Of a stretch of DNA of 64,000 bases, positions 26,979 through 34,523 are shown one piece after another. The notes under the pieces were generated by a model that was not told where the DNA came from, ran no database searches, and saw only the letters and a program-made list of their open reading frames with translations. Both the position numbers and the translations under genes were made by a program. Every line of letters begins with the position of its first letter. The stretch's first letter is position 1. The DNA comes from JBBRCE01 sp038205115. GTDB taxonomy: Bacteria; Planctomycetota; Planctomycetia; Pirellulales; JBBRCE01. The stretch is from positions 1 to 64,000 of the forward strand of contig JBBRCE010000023.1 in NCBI GenBank assembly GCA_038205115.1, written 5' to 3'.

Positions 26979-28442
26979 ATGATCTCCGACTCTTGCGATC
27001 GAGTAATTCCTACGATGATGGCGCGAGGCATTTTGGCGCAGGGGCGTCGGCTGATTGGCGAAGTTGCGCTTGGTCGCCATGCGCCGGTCGCGAGTATCGG
27101 CATGTCGCTCGTGCTGGTCATTCTGCTGGGCGTGTTTGGCTGCCGACTCGAATTGAATCAAGCCGATAACAGCGTCATTCAATCGACCGTCGGCAATTAT
27201 CGCTCGCATGCGGAGCGAACCGCGGGCCAAGTCGAGAGTCAACTACTTGAGATCCGCGGCGACGACGATCTGGACGTCATTCGTCATGCGCGCTGGTTGC
27301 GTTACCACTGGGAACGCGCGATTCTCTCGCAACATGAGCGCGTTTACGCGGCCGTGGTGACCAGTGGCGGTGCAATTATCGTCCACAGCGACGCCCATCA
27401 GGAAGGCCAGCACCTGTCGGCGGGCTGGGCAATCCGAGACTATCCATTGGCAGGTCCGGGCGCCGTCGAAACGGCCGATCCGGCGCTGACCGGCGGGGAA
27501 TTGTGCCTGGATATTTCCGCGCCTATCAATGGCGATCAGGGTTTGCTGGGCCGCTACCATTCTGGCGTGAGCATGACGTGGTTGAACGTGCAATTGGCCG
27601 CAGCCCGGCATACGGTCGTCGTGCGGTGGATTTGGATGACGATTGGCATTGCCGCCATTTTGCTGCTGGCCGCGGCTTCGTTGGTGGTGATCATGCGTCG
27701 TTCGATGTCGCTGCAGCGCGACTTGAACAGCGCCGAGTTGCGGCGCGTGACCGACATCAATCGGCTGATTACCGGTTTGGCGCACGAGATTCGCAATCCG
27801 CTGAACGCGGTGCAAATCAATCTCTGCACGGCCGACCGGATTTCTTCGGCAACCGATCAAGCCATTGCCGCTAAGTTGCAGGAAATTTTGCGGCAGAGCA
27901 CCGGCGAAGTGGCGCGCATCGAGGAACTGATTGGCGAACTGCTGGGTTACGTCCGAACTGAACCGCAAGCCGACGAAGTGATCGATCTCTGCCGCGAAGT
28001 GACCGAAGCGGTGAAGTACTTTACGCCCGCTGCCGCTGAAGAGGGCGTCGAATTGCTGAGCGACGTGCCGATTCAACCGCGATACGCTCGGATTAGCCGC
28101 CGGCGTTTACGGCAAATGTTATCGAACTTGTTGACCAACGCCTGCGAGGCTCTGGCGGATGGCGGGCGGATCATCGTCAAGCTCGAGTTCGCCGCAGGCC
28201 AAGTGGCGATCAGCGTTGCCGATAATGGTCCGGGCGTGCCGGCAACTGCGCAAGAGCAAGTTTTCAATGCCTTCTATTCGACAAAGAAGACCGGTGTCGG
28301 TTTAGGCTTAACGCTCGTCCGCAACTATGCTGAAGAATGCGGCGGCACGATCTCCTGCCACACTTGCGCCGAAGGCGGGGCAGAGTTTCGCATCCTGTTA
28401 CCACTTCTGGTGAGCGAACGCGCGGAAGAGGCTTTGGCATGA
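26979..28442 (+). CDS. Sensor histidine kinase
   Basis: A 487-residue membrane kinase. Transmembrane helices at about residues 38-52 (GMSLVLVILLGVFGC) and 210-232 (WIWMTIGIAAILLLAAASLV) enclose a periplasmic sensor region. The HisKA domain has the phosphorylated His269 in GLAHEIRNPLN. The ATPase domain shows NLLTNACEAL (N box), VADNGPGV (G1) and STKKTGVGLGL (G2). ATG 26979 has AGGGGA just upstream. Its stop overlaps the next gene's start (ATGA at 28439-28442), so it is translationally coupled to the NtrC-type regulator, its likely phosphotransfer partner. Confidence 0.92.
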   Translation: MISDSCDRVIPTMMARGILAQGRRLIGEVALGRHAPVASIGMSLVLVILLGVFGCRLELNQADNSVIQSTVGNYRSHAERTAGQVESQLLEIRGDDDLDVIRHARWLRYHWERAILSQHERVYAAVVTSGGAIIVHSDAHQEGQHLSAGWAIRDYPLAGPGAVETADPALTGGELCLDISAPINGDQGLLGRYHSGVSMTWLNVQLAAARHTVVVRWIWMTIGIAAILLLAAASLVVIMRRSMSLQRDLNSAELRRVTDINRLITGLAHEIRNPLNAVQINLCTADRISSATDQAIAAKLQEILRQSTGEVARIEELIGELLGYVRTEPQADEVIDLCREVTEAVKYFTPAAAEEGVELLSDVPIQPRYARISRRRLRQMLSNLLTNACEALADGGRIIVKLEFAAGQVAISVADNGPGVPATAQEQVFNAFYSTKKTGVGLGLTLVRNYAEECGGTISCHTCAEGGAEFRILLPLLVSERAEEALA

Positions 28443-29023
28443 CCCGGCAGTCAACCATCTTGGTGGTCGAGGATCAGGCCGCCGAGCGTCGCGCTATGGC
28501 GAGCCTGCTGGAAACCGAAAACTACGCGGTGCTCACCGCACGCGGTCGCCGCGATGCCGAGCAACTGCTGGGCGATCACGTCGACCTGGTGATTTGCGAC
28601 CTGCGATTAGGCCAGGCGAGCGGCGTCGAGGTGCTGCGCGCCTGGCGAGAGAAATGGCCCGACGCTCCGTTTGTGATGGTCACTGCCTTCGGCGATGTCG
28701 ATTCGGCCGTCAGCGCCATGAAATTGGGCGCCGACGACTTTCTCACCAAGCCCATTCATCCGGAGACTCTACTAGAGACAATCCGCACGCTGCTGGCGAC
28801 CCGCGCCGCAACTGCTACGGCGTCGGCCGACGCGGCTTCGACAGCCACGGCGTTGCCCGCCAACGGCAAACGCCTCAAACGGTTTGGCCGCATGTTAGCC
28901 GCGGCCGAATCGATGCACGAGTTGTTTCGAATGGCCGAGCGCGCCGCGGCCAGCGCCGCGACCGTGTTAATCCTCGGCGAATCCGGTGTGGGCAAAGAAC
29001 TCCTGGCCGACGCCATTCACTAG
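28439..29023 (+). CDS. NtrC-family response regulator, N-terminal part, ended by in-frame TAG
   Basis: It encodes the receiver domain (phosphoacceptor Asp54 in LVICDLRLG; Lys of FLTKPIHPET) and the beginning of a sigma54-interacting AAA+ ATPase domain, with Walker A GESGVGKE at residues 180-187. The frame then meets TAG at 29021 (codon 195) in the conserved LLADAIH helix. The same frame continues with the rest of the ATPase and a Fis-type DNA-binding domain. The intact gene would be 462 residues, normal for the family. As it stands the product would have Walker A but no Walker B or DNA-binding domain. Confidence 0.85.
   Translation: MTRQSTILVVEDQAAERRAMASLLETENYAVLTARGRRDAEQLLGDHVDLVICDLRLGQASGVEVLRAWREKWPDAPFVMVTAFGDVDSAVSAMKLGADDFLTKPIHPETLLETIRTLLATRAATATASADAASTATALPANGKRLKRFGRMLAAAESMHELFRMAERAAASAATVLILGESGVGKELLADAIH
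29021..29023 (+). other. In-frame TAG inside the NtrC-type regulator
   Basis: The reading is GKELLADAIH, stop, ASNRRDRPFVAVN with no frame change. Family members often have Gln, Arg or Tyr here, so a change from CAG to TAG is the simplest explanation. Confidence 0.85.
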
Positions 29024-29062
29024 GCGAGCAACCGTCGCGATCGCCCGTTTGTCGCGGTCAAT

Positions 29063-29827
29063 ATGGCGGCGTTGCCAGAGACGTTGGTCGAAAGTGAACT
29101 CTTTGGTCACGTCCGCGGCGCGTTCACCGGCGCCGAACATGAGCGCGTCGGTCGGTTCATCGCCGCTGCTAACGGCACGTTGTTCATCGACGAAATTGGC
29201 GACCTGGCATTGCCGGCGCAAGCCAAGTTGCTGCGCGTGTTGGAAACGCGCGTGCTCGCCGCGCTGGGCAGCAACGTCGACCAGAAGATGGAAGCCCGGG
29301 TGATTGCCGCCACGAGCCGCGAGTTGGTCAAATTCGTGGCCGATAAACGTTTTCGCGAGGATTTGTACTACCGGCTCAACGTTGTCACGTTGCTGATCCC
29401 GCCGTTGCGGTCGCGGCCGGCCGACATTCGCCCGCTGGCGGAATACGCACTGCAAGAGTTGGCGGGCCGGATTGGCAAGTCGATGCATTTGTCGGAGGAG
29501 TTGATTGCGGCATTGGAGAAGTTGACGTGGCCGGGCAATGTCCGTCAATTGCGTAACGCAATCGAAAGCATGGTCGTGCTTTCCGACCACGACGAACTGC
29601 GGGCCGATGATCTGCCGCTAGAACTGTTGGCGGAACTCGCCGGGCATCGCAGCGCATCGGAAAGTTCCTACGATCTGGGATTGATCGAGCGGCAGACGAT
29701 TCTCGATGCTCTGGAGCGTCACGGCGGTAACCGGACGCGCGCCGCTATGGAACTGGGCATTTCCACCCGCACCTTGCAGCGGAAGTTGAAGATCTGGAAT
29801 GTCAACGAAGAGTCGCGCTGCGACTGA
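29063..29827 (+). CDS. NtrC-family regulator, C-terminal part (AAA+ remainder and Fis-type HTH)
   Basis: It holds the sigma54-contacting loop GAFTGA (in VRGAFTGAEHERVG), Walker B LFIDEIGDL, the arginine-finger region FREDLYYRLNVVTL, and the C-terminal helix-turn-helix GGNRTRAAMELGISTRTLQ. ATG 29063 is the first possible internal start but would lack Walker A, so the fragment alone should not hydrolyse ATP. Homologous reading extends back to 29024, just after the TAG. It most likely belongs to one gene with 28439-29023. Confidence 0.82.
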   Translation: MAALPETLVESELFGHVRGAFTGAEHERVGRFIAAANGTLFIDEIGDLALPAQAKLLRVLETRVLAALGSNVDQKMEARVIAATSRELVKFVADKRFREDLYYRLNVVTLLIPPLRSRPADIRPLAEYALQELAGRIGKSMHLSEELIAALEKLTWPGNVRQLRNAIESMVVLSDHDELRADDLPLELLAELAGHRSASESSYDLGLIERQTILDALERHGGNRTRAAMELGISTRTLQRKLKIWNVNEESRCD

Positions 29828-30209
29828 ACCGCGACAGCTTGTCGTAGCGGCGCTGCTGGCATCGGACAGGTTGTCGCGGAGTCGTATTAAGCTGCCCACG
29901 ATTTCATGAATAGTAATCGTTCCGAACGGGCTTGCAGATCAGGACTTGGGCAGCGACTTGGCTTCTTCGGAAGTCCATTGGCATGCCAGATGCCTTACCG
30001 TTCATCCGATGAGTGAACAACCGGGGAACACACTCGTCAACTTGCAGTCTCCGGCGCGAGCCGGCTAAGCGGATACGTCGTCGCCACACGCACACATGTG
30101 AGTGTGACATCCGCTTGGCCGTGCTCGCGCTCTTGAGACTTTCTTACTGTACGCGCGGTATTGATTTGGCTTACGACCACTCCGAACGGAATCCTTGGAG
30201 GTTCTTGCT
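29828..30209. other. Intergenic region upstream of the glycosyltransferase
   Basis: No coding region seen. It holds an imperfect 22-bp palindrome CACACGCACACATGTGAGTGTG near 30086-30107, a possible operator. Confidence 0.4.
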
Positions 30210-30998
30210 GTGTATAATCGCCAACGCCCACGTCTGATGTTGGTTTCGACACATGGTTATGTCACGGCGAGGCCGCGTCCCTCGTTCGACGGCGCCGATC
30301 GTCAGGTCACTTATATTCTCGATCTCGCCCGGCAATTGGGTGCAATGGGGTATGTCGTTGATGTGCTGACGCGCCAGTTCGACGGACAGCCGACACTGGA
30401 ACCGTTAGCTTTGAATGTGACAATCGTGCGATTCCCCTGCGGTGGTCCGCGGTTGATTGGTAAGGACGTGCTCTGGCGTCATCTGGGTGCTTGGTCCGAT
30501 CAAGTGGTGAAGTACGCCAACCGCCGGCAGTTGCGATATTTGCTGGTGAGCTCGCATTACTGGGACGCAGGTTACGCGTGCTCGTTGCTGGCTGCGCGTC
30601 TGAAACTGCCGCATGTTTTTACGCCGCATGCGCTAGGCGCTGCGCGACAGAATCCCTTTTTTGCCGGCTCGATTTCCGGACGCTTGACCGACGGGTCCGT
30701 CGACGTGCAGGTGGATCACGAACAGGAAGTTTGCGCTCAGGCCCAGATGGTCGTCGCCACCAGTGACGATCAGGCGCAGGATTTGATCGGGCCGAACTAT
30801 CGCGTGCCGCCAGCAAAGATTCGCACGGTCGGGCCGGGCTACGATGACCCGCGATTTTACGAGACCGATTACGCGCAGAGATATCAGGCCTGCTTAGTTC
30901 AGGCCATCATGGCGTTTCGCGCGTTGCGAGCCGTTTTAAGAACGCCACAGGACCATCATCAGAATTGCGAAATGCTTCCATGGACGAATTTCTGTTGA
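30210..30998 (+). CDS. Truncated GT4 glycosyltransferase (sucrose-phosphate-synthase-like N-terminal half)
   Basis: A 262-residue protein from GTG 30210, placed 8 bases after TTGGAGG. It matches the N-terminal Rossmann half of GT4 enzymes: MLVSTHGYV, GADRQVTYILDLARQLG, YVVDVLTRQFDG, LVSSHYWDAG, FTPHALGAAR and IRTVGPGYDDPRF, the hinge before the donor-binding half. After that point only about 40 unrelated residues remain, so the catalytic C-terminal half (nucleotide-sugar site, EX7E) is missing. Its end overlaps the next gene by 19 bases. Most likely a deletion derivative of a synthase formerly fused or coupled to the phosphatase. Probably inactive. Confidence 0.75.
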   Translation: MYNRQRPRLMLVSTHGYVTARPRPSFDGADRQVTYILDLARQLGAMGYVVDVLTRQFDGQPTLEPLALNVTIVRFPCGGPRLIGKDVLWRHLGAWSDQVVKYANRRQLRYLLVSSHYWDAGYACSLLAARLKLPHVFTPHALGAARQNPFFAGSISGRLTDGSVDVQVDHEQEVCAQAQMVVATSDDQAQDLIGPNYRVPPAKIRTVGPGYDDPRFYETDYAQRYQACLVQAIMAFRALRAVLRTPQDHHQNCEMLPWTNFC

Positions 30999-31768
30999 TC
31001 ACGGATCTCGACAATACGCTGCTGGGCGACGACGCCGCTGTGGAACGTTTCCAGAATTGGTGGATGCAGAACTCGCGGCGCGGACGAATCGTGTATGTCT
31101 CGGATCGGTTCTTCGGATCGATCGCCGAATCGATCGAGCGTTTTCGCCTGCCGGCGCCAATTGCCGTAATCGGTGGCCACGGCACGGAAATCCATCACTA
31201 TCAATCCGGCGCGTGGCTAGGCGCCTGGCGCGACGACTTAGGCACCAAGTGGAAGCCGCAGGAAATTCGTGAATCGTTAAGCTACATCACCGGGCTGCAA
31301 TTGCGGCCAAACAATTACCAATCGCAATATAAATTGAGCTTTCACATGAGCGAAGGCGTCGAATTGAAACACGTGCGTCAAGTGGCGGAAGCCATTGGCG
31401 GTGCAATCGAATTGGTACACGACTCCAACGGTTGCTTGGACGTGCTGCCGGCTGGCGTCAACAAAGGATCGGCGGCGGCATTCGTGGCCTGGACCTGGCA
31501 GTACAAACGGCAGCAAGTCATTGTCTGCGGCGATTCGGCCGATGACCTGGCCATGCTGCGACGATTCCGCGCAGTGATTGTGGGCAACGGCTCGGACGAG
31601 GTCAAAAGCCTGGTTGGACCCGATATTTACCGGGCAACCGCTGCGTTTGCCGACGGCGTGGTCGAGGGACTGGAGCACTGGCTGGATCTGCCCTCGCTCA
31701 ATTCCTTTGCACCCAATCGCGCGCCGCTGGCCAATGGTTCGTCCCACAATCTCTGCTCCAGAAATTGA
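30980..31768 (+). CDS. Sucrose-6-phosphate phosphatase-like HAD hydrolase
   Basis: A 262-residue HAD enzyme from ATG 30980 (MDEFLLITDLDNTLLGDD). Motif I is DLDNT (nucleophile and acid Asp), motif II is in IVYVSDRF, motif III is Lys in NKGSAAAF, and motif IV is CGDSADDLAML. The cap segment fits the S6PP/mannosylfructose-phosphate phosphatase group, which dephosphorylates sucrose phosphate. Overlap with the upstream synthase-like gene supports this role, but the partner lacks its catalytic half, so the physiological substrate is uncertain. Confidence 0.82.
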   Translation: MDEFLLITDLDNTLLGDDAAVERFQNWWMQNSRRGRIVYVSDRFFGSIAESIERFRLPAPIAVIGGHGTEIHHYQSGAWLGAWRDDLGTKWKPQEIRESLSYITGLQLRPNNYQSQYKLSFHMSEGVELKHVRQVAEAIGGAIELVHDSNGCLDVLPAGVNKGSAAAFVAWTWQYKRQQVIVCGDSADDLAMLRRFRAVIVGNGSDEVKSLVGPDIYRATAAFADGVVEGLEHWLDLPSLNSFAPNRAPLANGSSHNLCSRN

Positions 31769-31869
31769 TTGAGTCATGCCCTGAAAGTAAATGGGCAGTC
31801 AACGCATAAAATTTGATCGCGAGCGAGCTGCGAATTCCGCACCGGGATGGGTAGCACTCCGTTTCTCCA

Positions 31870-32367
31870 ATGCGCGTTCGATCGGTTGATGTGTTACTCC
31901 AGGCGGCGAGTTCCCTGGCGAAGGATCAAAAGACTGTCGTCAACGAAGATCACGAGCCGGTGGTGGCCATCGACTACGCCGCGCCGGCTGGAGCGACGAC
32001 GGCGGCCATGGTGACCGGAGGCGGCATGTGCGCGGAATCGCTGGTCGCGTCGTTTCTGATCCAGCGAATGTCGATCACGCGAATGGGACAGTACGTGCTG
32101 TGCTGGGGCGCGCGAATCACATCCATTGATCGCGATTCGCCCTTGAAAAACCTGGGAGTCCGGTCGGGCGACGTGATCACTCGTCTGGATGGCATTCGCA
32201 TCGACAACGGCATGTTCCGCAACAGTCGCGGCGAGATCGTTGCGCCCGAACTCGATCGTCACTTCGGCGGAACCGAAGTGCGGTTCATCGTGTCTGGCAC
32301 CAGTAAAGTTCTGATTGGCCAGATTCTCATCGCCGATGCCAACAGCGGCGGCGTGGTGGCGCCTTAA
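31870..32367 (+). CDS. Small PDZ-domain protein
   Basis: A 165-residue protein. Residues 70-150 contain a PDZ-like fold: WGARITSIDRDSPLKNLGVR, SGDVITRLDGIRI and EVRFIVSGT. Unlike most PDZ proteins of this lineage it shows no signal peptide from ATG 31870, so either it is cytoplasmic or the true N-terminus was lost. The N-terminal 60 residues match nothing I know. Terminator-like hairpins follow the stop. Confidence 0.65.
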   Translation: MRVRSVDVLLQAASSLAKDQKTVVNEDHEPVVAIDYAAPAGATTAAMVTGGGMCAESLVASFLIQRMSITRMGQYVLCWGARITSIDRDSPLKNLGVRSGDVITRLDGIRIDNGMFRNSRGEIVAPELDRHFGGTEVRFIVSGTSKVLIGQILIADANSGGVVAP

Positions 32368-32401
32368 CCTACTGTCGTTCAGCAAGGTTTTCTAGCGCCT
32401 C

Positions 32402-32446
32402 GTTGTCGAGCTCTGCCCGTAGAGCTCGGCAACGGGCGTTTTTTTT
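32402..32446 (+). terminator. Terminator with two overlapping alternative hairpins
   Basis: Hairpin A: GTTGTCGAGCTCT with AGAGCTCGGCAAC (32402-32414 with 32421-32433, 13 pairs including one G-T). Hairpin B: GCCCGT with ACGGGC (32415-32420 with 32432-32437), directly before eight T (32439-32446). B uses the loop of A, so the two exclude each other. Confidence 0.7.
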
Positions 32447-32615
32447 CGTGCCCACATCCGCCTGACAGCGACAATCGTCCGGACGTCTCTTTACCGTGGC
32501 CCGCGGCAGGAGTATTCTTCAATTGAGCCGCACGCCGATGGCGCAGCGAAGTTCATCTCCGCAGGGCGTCGTTGGTTAGGCCACTCGAAAACACTTTCGC
32601 TTACTGAGGTCGACG

Positions 32616-33413
32616 ATGACGCTCCGTTGCCTGCTCCCCTCCGCCGGATTCGCGTGGCTACTGCTGTTGTTGGCGATTGGCGCGCAGCCGGCCGCGCGCG
32701 GCGCGCCGCCGGATAAGACTGAGGAGGAAGTCATTCCGCCGGCTACGGAAAGCTACAAGGGTCGCAAGATTGCCACCACCATGCACTTCTCGGGCGCGAG
32801 TTGGTTGACGCGCGATTCGCGCCAGCGCGAAGAAGATTGCGAGACGATGCTCAAGCAGTTGGCCATCAAGCCAGGGCAAGTCATCTGCGATATGGGCTGC
32901 GGCAACGGTTTTTATACCGTCCGCCTGGCCGCACTGACCGGCGAAAAAGGCAAAGTGCTGGGCGTGGACATTCAGCAAGAAATGCTGCACATGACCGCCG
33001 AGCGCGGCAAACAGGCCAAGCTGGCCAATATCGAAACGCTGTTGGGCAGCGCCGTGAATCCGCATTTGCCAGAGAAAGGCGTTGATCTGATCTTGTGCGT
33101 CGACGTCTATCACGAGTTTTCGCACCCCGAGCAGATGCTGGCCGCCATGCGCAAAAGTTTGCGGGCCGGCGGACGAGTAGCGCTGGTCGAATTCCGGCTG
33201 GAAGACGTCGATGTGCCGATCAAGCTGGAACATAAAATGAGCAAGGCGCAAATCATGAAGGAATGGCCGGCTAACGGTTTCAAACTGGTCGAGCAATTCG
33301 ATAAGTTGCCTTGGCAGCATTTGATGTTCTTTGCCCGCGACGACGATGCCACGCAAAAGGAGATTCCGCTGGACGGCGGCGCGCGGGCCAAATCGGCCGA
33401 TCCGCAAAAATAG
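32616..33413 (+). CDS. Class I SAM-dependent methyltransferase with N-terminal signal sequence
   Basis: A 265-residue protein. Residues 1-30 look like a Sec signal peptide (LLPSAGFAWLLLLLAIGAQPAARG). The rest is a class I methyltransferase of the ubiE/Methyltransf_11 type: VICDMGCGNGFYTVRLA (SAM-binding loop), GVDIQQEML, LILCVDVYHEFSHPE and GGRVALVEFR. An exported methyltransferase is odd because SAM is cytoplasmic; the hydrophobic segment may be a membrane anchor instead. ATG 32616 is the only start giving a natural N-terminus. Substrate unknown. Confidence 0.83.
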   Translation: MTLRCLLPSAGFAWLLLLLAIGAQPAARGAPPDKTEEEVIPPATESYKGRKIATTMHFSGASWLTRDSRQREEDCETMLKQLAIKPGQVICDMGCGNGFYTVRLAALTGEKGKVLGVDIQQEMLHMTAERGKQAKLANIETLLGSAVNPHLPEKGVDLILCVDVYHEFSHPEQMLAAMRKSLRAGGRVALVEFRLEDVDVPIKLEHKMSKAQIMKEWPANGFKLVEQFDKLPWQHLMFFARDDDATQKEIPLDGGARAKSADPQK

Positions 33414-33460
33414 TTCGCGCCGGGATGCCGGCGGTCCGAATCACGAATTACACTGGCGGC

Positions 33461-34093
33461 ATGGCAAACATTCTGATCACCTCCGGCCCCACGCGGCAAT
33501 ATCTGGACCCCGTGCGGTATTTGACCAACGCTTCGAGCGGGCGGATGGGCCAAGCGTTGGCCCAAGCGGCCATCGACCGCGGCCATCGGGTGACCATCGT
33601 CAGCGGGCCGGTCGAAATTCAATATCCTGCCTCGGCGCGGGTCATTCCGGTGATCTCCACCGAAGAGATGTTGGCCGCCAGCCAAGCGGAATTTGCCCAC
33701 TGCGACGGCCTGATTGGCGTGGCGGCGCCGTGCGATTATCGGCCGCAGCGGGTGCTGGCCAGCAAGATCGCCAAAACGGGGCAACCGCTAGAATTGCATC
33801 TGATTGAAACGCCCGACGTGGTGGCCACGCTGGGCGCCAGTAAAACGCATCAATGGCTGGTGGGCTTTGCGCTGGAGACCGAAGACCCGCGACTCCGCGC
33901 GCTGGCCAAGCTCGAAAAAAAATGCTGCGACCTGATGGTCCTCAATGGCGTGCAGGCCATGAACGCGCTGACCAACGAGATCGAAATCATTAACGCCCAC
34001 GGCGAAATCATCTTGCGACTGCAAGGCAGCAAGGCCGATGTGGCGGCCGGCATCTTCGACGCTATCCAGCAGCAGTTGATTCGCGGCGCGTGA
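33461..34093 (+). CDS. coaB: Stand-alone phosphopantothenate--cysteine ligase (CoaB domain)
   Basis: A 210-residue protein equal to the CoaB half of the usual CoaBC fusion; the flavin-dependent decarboxylase half (CoaC) is absent. Motifs: LITSGPTRQYLDPVRYLTNASSG (nucleotide-binding turn), VGFALETE and a Lys-rich KLEKKCCDLMVLN segment. CoaB joins phosphopantothenate and cysteine in coenzyme A synthesis. ATG 33461 (MANILITSGPT) is chosen over ATG 33425 because the domain starts there; neither has a strong Shine-Dalgarno. It lies 47 bases after the methyltransferase. Confidence 0.85.
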   Translation: MANILITSGPTRQYLDPVRYLTNASSGRMGQALAQAAIDRGHRVTIVSGPVEIQYPASARVIPVISTEEMLAASQAEFAHCDGLIGVAAPCDYRPQRVLASKIAKTGQPLELHLIETPDVVATLGASKTHQWLVGFALETEDPRLRALAKLEKKCCDLMVLNGVQAMNALTNEIEIINAHGEIILRLQGSKADVAAGIFDAIQQQLIRGA

Positions 34094-34200
34094 TTCGCGG
34101 CCATCGGCCGTTGTTGGTCGCACCGCCGGCCGCCATCGTGTGCCGGCCGCAGGCAAAGCGGATGATCGAAGTGCAATTTGCGAAATACCTGCTCTGTGAT

Positions 34201-34407
34201 TTACGGCGGCGGCGCTTCCGGCGAACCGGTAATGGTCGACGTCGTCCACGGTTTGCGACCGGCTTGCGGCGGGTTGGATTTCGAAACCGCGTCCGCGGGC
34301 TTCACTTCGTCCGCTGCATTGCCGCGCCGAGCAACCATCGCAACGCCGCCAATCAGCAGCGCCACCACTGCCAAGCCAAGAACCGCGCGCGGCGCGAGAA
34401 ATTTCAT
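34201..34407 (-). CDS. Small membrane or secreted peptide
   Basis: A 68-residue ORF from ATG 34407. It opens with MKFLAPRAVLGLAVVALLIGG, a convincing hydrophobic signal or anchor, and ends in a Pro/Ser/Lys-rich tail (TGSPEAPPP). No clear Shine-Dalgarno is visible. The amino-acid pattern is far better than the overlapping plus-strand ORFs. Function unknown. Confidence 0.5.
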   Translation of the reverse strand: MKFLAPRAVLGLAVVALLIGGVAMVARRGNAADEVKPADAVSKSNPPQAGRKPWTTSTITGSPEAPPP

Positions 34408-34464
34408 GAACGGACAAATCAGCAGGAAGCGAATCAGACGCTTGCTTTAATGATTAGGCTCCGA

Positions 34465-34494
34465 TTGTAGCGGAAACGAAATGTGGATTAAAAT
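34465..34494 (+). promoter_or_regulatory. Candidate promoter for the LRR membrane protein
   Basis: TTGTAG (34465-34470) and TAAAAT (34489-34494) are spaced by 18 bases, 30 bases before the likely start codon. Confidence 0.35.
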
Positions 34495-34523
34495 AGCCGA
34501 GTTGAAAACAACTCTGGGCATCG

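Noticed and set aside
20421..29023. Global stop-codon reassignment
   Set aside because: TAA and TAG end many ordinary genes in the window at the expected lengths, so only local causes fit.
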